The notes under the pieces are model-generated. The model saw only the letters and a program-made list of their open reading frames with translations, searched no databases and was not told the DNA's origin. DNA of 64,000 nt. It comes from Balanoglossus misakiensis. Its lineage: Eukaryota > Hemichordata. The position numbers were made by a program, and so were the translations under genes. The DNA lies in NCBI GenBank assembly GCA_040954595.2, contig CM082597.2, positions 9,052,001-9,116,000 of the forward strand, read 5' to 3'. Of the stretch, positions 1 to 11,800 are shown one piece after another. Numbering within the stretch: the first letter of the stretch is position 1; each line of letters starts with the position of its first letter.

Positions 1-460
1 GTGCAGATTTTCAACTAGTTACCAGCCCCTTGTTAGACTCTGAAAACGGCTTAGTCCAAATCGGGGTGTAATGTCCTATAAAGGCCCATAGCAACGAGCA
101 AAAAGATCCCAGGGACCCATCTTAAGCGTAGACTCGAAAATTCTTCTAATGTTTTACTTGATGCGATCTGTTCATCAGATAGAGCGACTGACAGCATATT
201 TTTCAAACATTGGCGAAAGCAATTGTATATCATGTAAGTTTTTTTTTGTGTGTGTCTCAGTGTCAGATTATTATTATTGTTTTTTTTTCTTCTCTCTTTT
301 GGGTATATGGACTTTTTTTAAAGTCTGAAATAAAGAATTGTTATTATTTGTTAGCTGTTGCCATTCAAATGTGTCTACGCAAACCCGGCTACACTGGCAG
401 TGGGCTTTGACTCTAAGTCGCTAATGTTGTGGGAGGTTTCATTAGCATTGTAGTCACATG
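1..460. other. Non-coding segment with a 3'-tail-like AATAAA signal
   Basis: No convincing coding region is present. The + strand runs from ordinary mixed sequence into a T-rich stretch, then AATAAA at 329-334 followed by TTATTATTTG. This arrangement resembles the 3' end of a non-LTR retroelement or of a transcript, but no upstream reading frame supports either. The only short frames (minus strand 51-233, plus strand 210-410) resemble nothing I know. Confidence 0.3.
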
Positions 461-700
461 TAGTGGAAAGTAGTTTGGGAAATTGCCTGAAATACGTCAG
501 CAGACCAGTGATTTTCTTGCACGAAGGGAGTATGGTACCAGCAATAATCAGAGATCAGGCTTCGTTGCCGTTCAAAAGTTCCTACTTCAGTCGTGATGTT
601 GCAACTGGACGTTCAGTATGGGGGTCGGCCCGCAGGTGGCCGTGTGGGTTATCAGGTCGCCCGTAACGGCACGCAGCTACATGCAGCTGTATGGGACCAA
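461..700. other. Non-coding, nothing recognised
   Basis: Mixed-composition sequence with an open frame of 67 codons (463-666) that has no recognisable domain. It leads into the diverged repeat copy that starts near 700. Confidence 0.3.
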
Positions 701-1230
701 AATAATACACCCGATTCGGGGGTCACCTGTGACACCTGCGTAACTCAATAATTATGTGCATGCGTAATTGTGGGGTCAATGAAAGGGGTGGTAGCGTGGT
801 ATTTGTTGCACATGGATCAATATGAAGTCCGATTTTCCCGTCAAGTTGTGGGCGACCTTATGTGACCTTTCACCTACTTTTGCTTAGTGAGCATCTACAG
901 AAGATGCATGCAGCTTTGGCTTGGGGGGGGGGGGCATATACGGATGGGACCATAATGATATACCAAAGGCGGGGTCACCTGTTGCACCTGCCTAAGTCAT
1001 TGATTTTGTACATTTAATTGGACACTAACCAACAGGGCGATAGGTGTGGTTTTTGTTCCACAGGGACGAATGTAAGTGTCAGTTGGTTTTTGCCCAAATG
1101 TATAAGGTGATTTTGATGACCTCTGTCATACAGTGCCATATCTCATCCCGTTGTACAGGTGCAGCTTTGGTATTTGGAGGGATGAAACTATCATGAAATG
1201 CCAAATACAGGGGGATACCTTTGTCACCTG
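700..1230 (+). repeat. Diverged copy of the 22.3-25.1 kb dispersed repeat family
   Basis: The segment shares an ordered set of short motifs with 23040-23680 and 24470-25090: GTCACCTGTGACACCTGC, then an 'aactca..attatgtgcat' block, then 'gg.gtggtttttgtt.cac..gga', then 'gtgacctt.cacctacttttgc' and 'cagctttggtatttgga'. The block occurs about twice (from about 719 and about 972). Substitutions are many, so it is an old copy. It ends abruptly at the satellite just after another 'gtcacctgcc' motif (1223-1232), so the satellite borders or interrupts this repeat. Confidence 0.6.
923..934 (+). repeat. G12 homopolymer
   Basis: A run of 12 G residues lies inside the diverged repeat copy. It is a likely slippage site and a possible assembly weak point. 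Confidence 0.9.
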
Positions 1231-4200
1231 CCATGATTTTTTTCAAAAATCGACGAAATTTTGAGATTTTGCAAAGTCGAAAATTTGTCATTTTTTTATG
1301 ATTTTCACCCGTCTTTTTTCAAAAATCGACGAAATTTTGAGATTTTGCAAAAGAGGAAAATTTGTCATTTTTTGATGATTTTCAACAATTTTTTTAAAAA
1401 ATCGACGAAAATTTGAGATTTTGCAGTAAAAAATTTGTAATTTTTTGATGATTTTCACAGATGATTTTTTTCAAAATTGACGAAATTTTGAGATTTTGCA
1501 GTCGAAAATTTGTAATTTTTTGATGATTTTCCCCATGATTTTTTTCAAAAATCGACGAAATTTTGAGATTTTGCAAAGTCGAAAATTTGTCATTTTTTGA
1601 TGATTTTCACCCATGATTTTCTTCAAAAATCGACGAAATTTTGAGATTTTGCAAAGTCGAAAATTTGTCATTTTTTGATGATTTTCACCCAATGTTTTTT
1701 TTTCAAAAATGGACGAACCCATGATTTTTTTCAAAATCGACGAAATTTTGAGATTTTGCAAAGTCGAAAATTTGTCATTGTCATGATGATTTTCAACCAT
1801 GATTTTTTTCAAAAATTGACGAAATTTTGAGATTTTGCAGTCAAAAATTTGTCATTTTTTGATGATTTTCACCCATGATTTTTTTTCACAAATCGACGAA
1901 ATTTTGAGATTTTGCAGTCGTAAATTTGTCATTTTTTAATGATTTTCCTCCATGATTTTTTTTCAAAAATCGACGAAATTTTGAGATTTTGCAAAGTCTA
2001 AAATTTGTCATTTTTTGATGATTTTCACCCATGTCTTTTTTCAAAAATCGACGAAATTTTGAGATTTTGCAAAGAGGAAAATTTGTCATTTTTTGATGAT
2101 TTTCAACAATGATTTTTTTTCAAAAATCGACGAAATTTTGAGATTTTGCAGTCAAAAATTTGTCATTTTTTGATGATTTTCAACAATTTTTTTAAAAAAT
2201 CGACGAAATTTTGAGATTTTGTAAAGAGGAAAATTTGTCATTTTTTGATAATTTTCAACAATGATTTATTTCAAAAATCGACGAAATTTTGAGATTTTGC
2301 AGTCGAAAATTTGTCATTTTTTGATGATTTTCCCCCATGATTTTTTTCAAAAATCGACGAAATTTTGAGATTTTGCAAAGTTGAAAATTTTTCAAAAATC
2401 GACGAAATTTATAGATTTTGCAAAGAGGAAAATTTGTCATTTTTTGATGATTTTCACCCGTTTTTTTTTCAAAAATCGACGAAATTTTGAGATTTTGCAG
2501 TCGAAAATTTGTCATTTTTTGATGATTTTCACCCTTGATTTTCTTCAAAAATCGACGAAATTTTGAGATTTTGCAAAGTCGAAAATTTGTCATTTTTTGA
2601 TGATTTTCACCCATGATTTTTTTCAAAAATCGATCAAATTTTGAGATTTTGCAGGAAAAAATTGTCATTTTTTGATGATTTTCACCCATGATTTTTTTCA
2701 AAATTGACGAAATTTTGAGATTTTGCAAAGTCGAAAATTTGTCATTTTTTGATCATTTTCCCCCATGATTTTTTTCAAAAATCGACGAAATTTTCAGATT
2801 TTGCAAAGTCGAAAATTTGTCATTTTTTCATGATTTTCACCCATGATTTTTTCAAAAATCGACGAAATTTTGAGATTTTGCAGTCGAAAATTTGTAATTT
2901 TTTGATGATTTTCCCCCATGATTTTTTTCAAAAATCGACGAAATTTTGAGATTTTGCAAAGTCGAAAATTTGTCATTTTTTGATGATTTTCACCCATGAT
3001 TTTCTTCAAAAATCGACGAAATTTTGAGATTTTGCAAAGTCGAAAATTTGTCATTTTTTGATGATTTTCACCCATGATTTTTTTCAAAAATCGACGAAAT
3101 TTTGAGATTTTGCAAAGTCGAAAATTTGTCATTTTTTCATGATTTTCACCCATGATTTTTTCAAAAATCGATGAAATTTTCAGATTTTGCAAAGTCGAAA
3201 ATTTGTCATTTTTTGATGATTTTCACCCATGATTTTTTTCAAAATTGACGAAATTTTGAGATTGTGCAAAGTCAAAAATTTGTCATTTTTTGATGATTTT
3301 CACCCATGATTTTTTTTCAAAAATCGACGAAATTTATAAATTTTGCAAAGAGGAAAATTTGTCATTTTTTGATGATTTTCACCCATGATTTTTTTCAAAA
3401 TTGATGAAATTTTGAGTTTTTGCAGTCGAAAATTTGTCATTTTTTGATGATTTTCACCCATGATTTTTTCAAAATTGACGAAATTTTGAAATTTTGCAGT
3501 CGAAAATTTGTCATTTTTTGATCATTTTCCCCCATGATTTTTTTCAAAAATCGACGAAAATTTGAGATTTTGCAAAGTCGAAAATTTGTCATTTTTTGAT
3601 GATTTTCACCCATGATTTTTCTCAAAATCGACGAAATTTTCAGATTTTGCAAAGTCGAAAATTTGTCATTTTTTGATGATTTTCACCCATGATTTTTTTC
3701 AAAATTGACAAAATTTTGAGATTTTGCAAAGTCAAAAATTTGTCATTTTTTGATGATTTTCAACAATTTTTTTTAAAAAATCGACGAAAATTTGAGATTT
3801 TTCAGTCAAAAATTTGTCATTTTTTGATGATTTTCCCCCATGATTTTTTTCAAAAATCGACGAAATTTTGAGATTTTGCAAAGTTGAAAATTTTTCAAAA
3901 ATCGACGAAATTTATAGATTTTGCAAAGAGGAAAATTTGTCATTTTTTGATGATTTTCACCCATGATTTTTTTCAAAATTGACGAAATTTTGAGTTTTTG
4001 CAGTCGAAAATTTGTCATTTTTTGATCATTTTCCCCATGATTTTTTTCAAAAATCGACGAAATTTTGAGATTTTGCAAAGTCGAAAATTTGTAATTTTTT
4101 GATGATTTTCCCCCATGATTTTTTTCAAAAATCGACGAAATTTTGAGATTTTGCAAAGTCGAAAATTTGTCATTTTTTGATGATTTTCACCCATGATTTT

Positions 4201-7118
4201 CTTCAAAAATCGACGAAATTTTGAGATTTTGCAAAGTCGAAAATTTGTCATTTTTTGATGATTTTCACCCATGATTTTTTTCAAAAATCGACGAAATTTT
4301 GAGATTTTGCAAAGTCGAAAATTTGTCATTTTTTGATGATTTTCACCCATGATTTTTTTCAAAAATCGACGAAATTTTGAGATTTTGCGTCACCCATGAT
4401 TTTTTTTCAAAAATCGACGAAATTTTGAGATTTTGCAAAGTCGAAAATTTGTCATTTTTTGATGATTTTCACCCATGATTTTTTTCAAAAATCGACGAAA
4501 TGTTGAGATTTTGCAAAGTCGAAAATTTTGTCATTTTTTGATGATTTTCAACCATGATTTTTTTTCAAAAATCGACGAAAATTTGAGATTTTGCAAAGAT
4601 GAAAATTTGTCATTTTTGATGATTTTTACCCATAATTTTTTTTCAGAAATGGACGAAATTTTGAGATTTTGCAAAGTCGATATGTGTCATTTTTTGATGA
4701 TTTTCACCCGTTTTTTTTCAAAATTTGTCATTTTTTCATGATTTTCACCCATGATTTTTTTCAAAAATCGACGAAATTTTGAGATTTTGCAAAGTCGAAA
4801 ATTTGTCATTTTTTGATGATTTTCACCCATGATTTTTTTCAAAAATCGACGAAATTTTGAGATTTTGCAAAGTCGAAAATGTGTCATTTTTTGATGATTT
4901 TCACCCATGTTTTTTTTTAAAAAATCGACGAACCTAAGATTTTTTTCAAAATCGACGAAATTTTGTGATTTTGCAAAGTCGAAAATTTTGTCATTTTTTG
5001 ATGATTTTCAACCATGATTTTTTTTCAAAAATCGACGAAATTTTGAGATTTTGCAAAGTCGAAAATTTTGTCATTTTTTGATGATTTTCAACCATGATTT
5101 TTTTTCAAAAATCGACGAAAATTTGAGATTTTGCAAAGATGAAAATTTGTCATTTTTGATGATTTTTACCCATAATTTTTTTTCAGAAATGGACGAAATT
5201 TTGAGATTTTGCAAAGTCGAAAATGTGTCATTTTTTGATGATTTTCACCCGTTTTTTTTTCAAAATTTGTCATTTTTTCATGATTTTCACCCATGATTTT
5301 TTTCAAAAATCGACGAAATTTTGAGATTTTGCAAAGTCGAAAATTTGTCATTTTTTGATGATTTTCACCCATGATTTTTTTCAAAAATCGACGAAATTTT
5401 GAGATTTTGCAAAGTCGAAAATGTGTCATTTTTTGATGATTTTCACCCATGTTTTTTTTTTAAAAATCGACGAACCTATGATTTTTTTCAAAATCGACGA
5501 AATTTTGTGATTTTGCAAAGTCGAAAATTTTGTCATTTTTTGATGATTTTCAACCATGATTTTTTTTCAAAAATCGACGAAATTTTGAGATTTTGCAAAA
5601 TCGAAAATTTGTCATTTTTTGATGATTTTCCCCCAATGTTTTTTTTCAAAATCGACGAAATTTTGAGATTTTGCAAAGTCGAAAATTTGTCATTTTTTGA
5701 TGATTTTCCCCCATGATTTTTTTTCAAAAATGGACGAAATTTTCAGATTTTGCAAAGACGAAAATTTGTCATTTTTTGATGATTTTCACCCATGATTTTT
5801 TTTCAAAAATCGACGAAATTTTGAGATTTTGCAAAGTCGAAAATGTGTCATTTTTTGATGATTTTCACCCGTTTTTTTTCAAAATTTGTCATTTTTGGAT
5901 GATTTTCACCCATGATTTTTTTTCAAAAATCGACGAAATGTTGAGATTTTGCAAAGTCGAAAATTTTGTCATTTTTTGATGATTTTCAACCATGATTTTT
6001 TTCAAAAATCGACTAAATGTTGAGATTTTGCAAAGTCGAAAATGTGTCATTTTTTGATGATTTTCACCCGTTTTTTTTTCAAAATTTGTCATTTTTTCAT
6101 GATTTTCACCCATGATTTTTTTCAAAAATCGACGAAATTTTGAGATTTTGCAAAGAGGAAAATTTGTCATTTTTTCATGATTTACCCCCATGATTTTTTT
6201 CAAAAATCGACGAAAATTTGAGATTTTGCAAAGACGAAAATTTGTCATTTTTGATGATTTTTACCCATGATTTTTTTTCAAAAATGGACGAAATTTTGAG
6301 ATTTTGCAAAGACGAAAATTTGACATTTTTTGATGATTTTCACCAATGATTTTTTTTCAAAAAACGACGAAATTTTGAGATTTTGCAGAGGAAAATGTGT
6401 CATTTTTTGATGATTTTCACCCGTTTTTTTTTTCAAAATTTGTCATTTTTTGATGATTTTCTCCCATGATTTTTTTCAAAAATTGACGAAATTTTGAGAT
6501 TTTGCAAAGTCGAAAATTTGTCATTTTTTGATGATTTTCACCCATGATTTTTTTCAAAAATCGACGAAATTTTGAGATTTTGCAAAGTCGAAAATTTGTC
6601 ATTTTTTGATGATTTTCCCCCATGTTTTTTTTTTAAATGGACGAAATTTTGAGATTTTGCAAAGACGAAAATTTGTTATTTTTTGATGATTTTCACCCAT
6701 GATTTTTTCAAAAATTGACGAAATTTTGAGATTTTGCAAAGTCGAAAATTTGTCATTTTTTGATGATTTTCACACATGATTTTTTTCAAAAATCGACGAA
6801 ATTGTGAGATTTTGCAAAGACGAAAATTTGTCATTTTTTGATGATTTTTACCCATGATTTTTTTTCAAAAATGGACGAAATTTTGAGGTTTTGCAAAGTC
6901 GAAAATTTGTTTTTTTTTGATGATTTTCACCCATGTCTTTTTTTAAAAATCGACGAAATTTTGAGATTTTGCAAAGAGGAAAATTTGTCATTTTTTCATG
7001 ATTTTCCCCCATGATTTTTTTCAAAAATCGACGAAATTTTGAGATTTTGCAAAGTCGACGAAAATGTGTCATTTTTTGATGATTTTCAACCGTTTTTTTT
7101 CAAAATTTGTCATTTTTT
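1231..7118 (+). repeat. Satellite array, left block (about 78-bp monomer)
   Basis: This is a head-to-tail array of a monomer of about 78 bp, roughly 75 copies. In order, one monomer reads CATGATTTTTTTC, AAAAATCGACGAAATTTT, GAGATTTTGC, AAAGTCGAAAATTTGTC, ATTTTTTGATGATTTTCACC. Variable sites include AAAGTCG / AAAGAGG / AAAGACG / CAGTCG after TTTTGC, T6-T10 in the first T-run, and TTTGATG versus TTTCATG. The left 3 kb is more heterogeneous than the right-hand array. Short monomers of the form ACCCG-T8-CAAAATTTGTC recur. The block has abrupt edges with unique sequence at both ends. I see no promoter, gene or RNA in it. Confidence 0.97.
4490..5650 (+). repeat. Higher-order repeat, about 540 bp, two copies
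   Basis: A run of distinctive monomer variants recurs at an offset of about 540-542 bp. CATAATTTTTTTTCAGAAATGG near 4631 recurs near 5171. A truncated monomer ACCCG-T8-CAAAATTTGTC near 4708 recurs near 5249, and the junction 'aaatcgacgaacct' near 4921 recurs near 5463. Each copy holds about seven monomers or partial monomers. Confidence 0.75.
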
Positions 7119-7119
7119 A

Positions 7120-7154
7120 GGTCCCATTTGTATAGGTATATATACCATGGGACC
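7120..7154 (+). repeat. Left-end inverted repeat / hairpin of the island
   Basis: GGTCCCAT (7120-7127) and ATGGGACC (7147-7154) are perfect inverted arms. Between them lies a second perfect palindrome, GGTATATATACC (7135-7146). The outer arm plus two further bases (GGTCCCATTT) also pairs with 25418-25427 at the other end of the island. It starts one base after the satellite junction. It is a candidate terminal recognition structure for the Rep protein. Confidence 0.75.
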
Positions 7155-7173
7155 TTATGGGATGGGTTGCGTC

Positions 7174-7226
7174 TGTATGTATGTATGGATGTATGGATGG
7201 ATGGATGGATGTATGTCTGTATGTCC
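7174..7226 (+). repeat. (ATGG/ATGT)n microsatellite
   Basis: An imperfect tetranucleotide tract of TGTA, TGGA and ATGG units lies about 50 bp inside the left end of the island. Tetranucleotide tracts close to an end are frequent in non-autonomous Helentron relatives; here the link is only positional. Confidence 0.9.
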
Positions 7227-7234
7227 GTCCACAT

Positions 7235-7900
7235 CAAAAACTTGAAAACCGCTGCGCGTATCACCTCAATATTTGGTGTGTAGGTGCAGGCAGGGCTGTA
7301 GATGGGAGTTTGTCCAAACGAAGTTGCCAGGCCCAAAAATATGCAAATGAGCTTGTAAAATGTGAAATTGATCAAAAATCTGTAAGTCAACGATTACTGG
7401 TCAGATTGCTTTGGAAATTGGTATGCATGTACCTGATGTCAACCTCACACCGACTAGTAAGTGTTCAGTTGTTATCATGGATGTTTTATTTTTTATGAAT
7501 TTGTTTGTCTTTGTCAATATTTTAGGTGAAGACAAATTTCTCTGAAAGTTATGGGTCGATTACTTTAAAATTTAGTATGAAGCTTGCTGTACCGATCGGT
7601 AATTGAGGTCATTTTGGGGCAATTTGTTGCATAATTTGCATATTTGTAATTTTGGGGATATTTGGTCAAAATTCATTTTCTCTAAAACAGCTTGTTATAT
7701 TCCTTAGAAATTTGGTAGGCATGTTTCTGGGGGTGACCAAGGAAAGGTGTTGTGAAACTATGGTGACATTTCCATAATTGTGTTCTTGGTGCATTTTTGC
7801 AATTTTTTGCCAAAATTTGGTTTCTATGAAACCGCTTGGCAGATTGGTGTTCATGTTGTAGGATATTTCTTATGGTGACTGAAGTGAGACATTGTACTGT
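7235..7900 (+). repeat. Degenerate tandem units of about 130-150 bp
   Basis: About five weakly similar units can be seen, each with a core like 'tctctgaaa.c.gct....gat...ttggaaatttggt.tgcatgt..ctgatgtgac'. Cores lie near 7242, 7385, 7540, 7680 and 7825. The spacing and core resemble the units of about 150 bp in the nested repeat at 22.34-22.93 kb, so both may come from one old repeat type. There is no coding signal. Confidence 0.45.
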
Positions 7901-8843
7901 TCTGTGGATATTTGCATATTTCTGGTTTTGCTTCTATGAACAAATCCAGTGCTTTGAAAGGTACTCTGTACATGAGGACACTTTGGTTTGTCCATTTTAG
8001 CTGTTTGTCTTTCTGTTTTATTTTTTGTGTGTAATCTGTTCCATGAAACATCCAGTCCTAACTGCAATCTCTCCTAGAGTGTACATGAGCTGATTATGTC
8101 ACAGTTATATTTGTGTATCGAAATAACCTTGGGGCAGTGTGGCACACACCATACTTATGTAGGTGTAGCAGCATTGGAACGACTGCTTGATTTTCTGTAG
8201 TTCAAAGAACACACAGGAATAGCTCGAAGCATGTGTTGGCATTATTGTAATAACTTTAGATCTGTTGCAATCTAAACATATTGTTTGCACTATTGCACTA
8301 TATTATTGTTGACAAACCACTCAATGTAAGGCGGTGCCAGTATACCCTATGCTGTAATTGCGGATTCCAAATTCTTGGCTGTTATCTGCTGACTTTGAAC
8401 CCCAAAGTATCAAGCTACTGTTGCCAGCAATGTGAGGGAGTACTGGCAGTGCCAGGAACAGCCTAATGAGCAGCCACTTCCTGTCATTGTTTTGGAACAG
8501 CTAGAGACTTAGACAGCTCTTGAAGAATCACTTTTTATCAAATTGAAGGTAATTATATTACATATTCTATGTGTCAGCTGAAGTTTTTCATAGTGTTTCT
8601 CTATTTTGGAAGTCCTAGAACATGTGATGGTCATATTGATGTTGTAGTTTCAATTACTCCTATAAAAATGATGGAAATATATGTTGTGTGAGTATGTTAA
8701 AATTCAGCAATTGTACATGTTACATTTTTGCCAGGCTTTTACTTGCATATTATCCAGGCAGTTTCAAGTTGTTTAACCAATGATGTTAAAATGCTGTTAT
8801 TGATATTATCACATTCTTGTCTTTTGCTACTAAGGTCAGAAGT
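7901..8843 (+). other. Non-coding 5' leader region of the transposase gene
   Basis: T- and G-rich sequence without a supported gene. Reading frames of about 60 codons occur on both strands, but none has a recognisable motif. This stretch must hold the promoter and 5' UTR of the Rep/helicase gene that starts at 8844. A pyrimidine-rich tract ending in AG just upstream of that ATG (about 8815-8839) could be an acceptor for an untranslated first exon. I cannot assign a TATA box or transcription start. Confidence 0.35.
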
Positions 8844-11800
8844 ATGCCAAGGAAAAAGAATTGGAGAAAATCAGCTGTGAAAAAATCGGTATGTGTGTAT
8901 TTGCATAGTATAAAATTGTACATGCTTGTAAACAGAAAAAGGAGTTCTTCATTTGAGCAGGTGAAAGTAGGTCAAGGTCATTGTTTGGTCGCAGGGTAGG
9001 CTTTAGCAGCTAGTCCGTAATGATCAGTAAAATCGAAAGTATTGTTATGTCTTCAATTGTGGATTATTGGTTTCTCATGTGACTGCGTTTGTTTTTGAAA
9101 TACAAGGCCATGAATTTTGTTGATAATTAAGGAAAATTGCTGAGTCAGCATATTCAGTGAGGGTTTATCTGTGGGCAAAACACTTGTAAAGTTTATCTAA
9201 AAAAATACAGTGACCAAACGATATTGATGGATGCATTTATTTTTATTTGATTGAGCTATGTGTAAAATTTCATAGAAGTAGTAGAAGTGAGTTTTCTAGG
9301 TATTCTCAATGTAATTATATGGGAAAAGTCATATGCACAAACTTTTTCCAGTTTTGAAGTTTGTTCAACTTTCCAGACTCAATTTGTCAGGTAAAGTGTG
9401 TGGTTTCAAAAGGTTCAACTGGAAAAGATTGATGTGGAAAAGTTTTATTTGCTATGGAACCTTGTAAAAAGACGAGGTTTGTAGGCGATATAATTTCAAT
9501 GTTGCAATGACCTTTCGAATGAAGATTGTGAAACATAAGTGTAAGACAATGTTATGGCAGGTCAACCCTGTGCCCCTAGTAGTTATTGATAAGGTGGTGT
9601 GACAATAGCCATGTTACTAATTTGTGCAATGTCTTTGTCCAAATGTGACATAAAAATATTATGCAAGTACCTAAATTTTGCACAATGTATTGAAATTACT
9701 ACAAATTAATACAAAAGCTTAATTTAACACATTTGCAATGTAAATACTAGTGATAGTACTTATATGTACATGATATACACAAAACCAAATTGAATATGAC
9801 GCAAAATTGACCTGTCATTGGCTGTCATTGTCATAGTACTCATCAAGGGTCAAATAAGGACATGTGATGAAAATTAAAGTGAACTGTATGTTTTGGTTAC
9901 AAGTATTCCTTGTGTACCAACACCTATGTAAAATAGTTTTATTCATGTCAAATATATACAAATCGTGTAAGTGCTAATTCTCGCTTATCTTTTTTATTCC
10001 TAAACAGGCTGATGGACCAATCATATCAGCTGGGTGTGATTCTGGTTTGGGTGGATCCAGTAAAGTAAAACACCCTGTGTTACAAGCTACATTCAAGAAG
10101 TCAGATTCATACGGCAATGCCAATAACAATACGTCAATATCGTCAAGCATAGAACCATACAGCAATAATATGTCTATATCTTCAAGTACCATTATCAAAA
10201 GTTTTAATACCACGCAATCGGTTACAACCTTCAATAAGAATTCTTCGACCAGTGTGTCAAATCAAAATTCCTCTTGTATATACTACAGTGCAAATGATGC
10301 ACATGACAAACAAGAATTATACTCTTCTCACAATAGTCACACTTTACACTGGGGAAGTTACACAATAGACAGTGTACTCCAAGGTAGTTTTCATCAAGGC
10401 AATGATATTTTTAGCATAAATTCACGAGGTAGACAATGTATTTGTAATGCCCTTGCTTTCCTTTGCATATCAAAAGAAAGAGAAATGACATTGACATCTA
10501 ATGACTTAGATCACATTTTACATGCTGGTGATAATTTGTACATTAAAACCACTAATGACCTCAGAGCAAGTAATAAATTATTTTCTGAAATACTAATGTG
10601 TGATGAATTGCCCAATACTGTTCACATGAATTCTGTGCAGTACAATATTACACAAGGAAGACTGTACTTTGGTATGTTAGACTGTATGTCTGACTATGAT
10701 GAACAAGGATGTATGGTGTTCAGAGATGCTATGATTAACATGTTCAATTCTAGTAACTCAGTTATGTTAACACTTGGTGGCTACAGCATGGCCCTTTCTG
10801 CAACAGATGGCAAATACTTCGTATTTGATTCTCATAGTCGAAACTCACATGGTTTCCAATGTTCTGACGGTTCAAGTATGTTATTGAGTTTTCTGACTCT
10901 AAATGATTTAACAAACTATTTGTATTCATTATTTCATAACCTTAACCTCAATAACATGACACCTTATGAACTTCAAGAAATAACCATTCATATAGAGAGT
11001 TCATCTTCTCAGAGACTGTATCAACGGACTCAAAGGCATTCAGACCTGTTAGACAACTATTTTGAGTCACAAAAACAATTACAAGCTAACAAACAGTGTA
11101 TGCAAACTTCTCATACCATTGATGCTCTTCCATCAGGTTCATGTAAAAGGAAATCAAGAAAGGTATATGACAGAGAATACAAACGGTTGAAAAGACAGGA
11201 TCCTTCATTTAAAACCAATGAAAGAAAGAGAGACAAGGAGAGAAAATGTGCACAAAGACAAAATCCTGACTTCAAAGAGCGAGAAAAGTCAAAAGTGAAA
11301 GCACATATAAAGACATTGCGCCAGAATGTAGAATACAGAGGCAGAGAAAAGTTATCTCAACAATATCAAAAAAGAACAATACGTGCAAACCCACAATTTA
11401 GAAACAGAGAGAAGGAAAAATTGCAATCACACATACAAATCCTGCGTCAAAATCCTTCATTCCGAGAGAAAGAAAAGGTGAAATTAAACTCGCACAAACA
11501 AACTCTACGTCAGAATCCCTCATTCCGAGAGAAAGAAAAGGTGAAATTAAACTTGCACAAACAAACTCTACGTCAGAATCCCTCATTCCGAGAGAAAGAA
11601 AAGGTGAAATTAAACTTGCACAAACAAACTCTACGTCAAAATCCCTCATTCCGAGAGAAAGAAAAGGTGAAATTAAACTCGCACAAACAAACTCTACGTC
11701 AAAATCCTGCATTCCGGGAGAAGGAAAGGTTGAAATTAAAATCGCACATACAAATCCTGCGTCAAAATCCCTCATTCCGAGAGAAAGAAAAGGTGAAATT

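Noticed and set aside
1231-7118. Many open frames of 60-157 codons on both strands of the left satellite
   Set aside because: The monomer is 78 bp, exactly 26 codons, and lacks stops in some frames, so any array in register yields repetitive frames. They end wherever a T-run changes length and show no independent gene signal.
7157-7498. 113-codon frame over the ATGG microsatellite
   Set aside because: It is driven by the tetranucleotide tract and flanking degenerate repeats, with no protein similarity that I recognise.
10047-10049. TTG as start of the long transposase frame
   Set aside because: A eukaryotic gene with a usable upstream ATG exon and an in-phase splice join explains the frame better.
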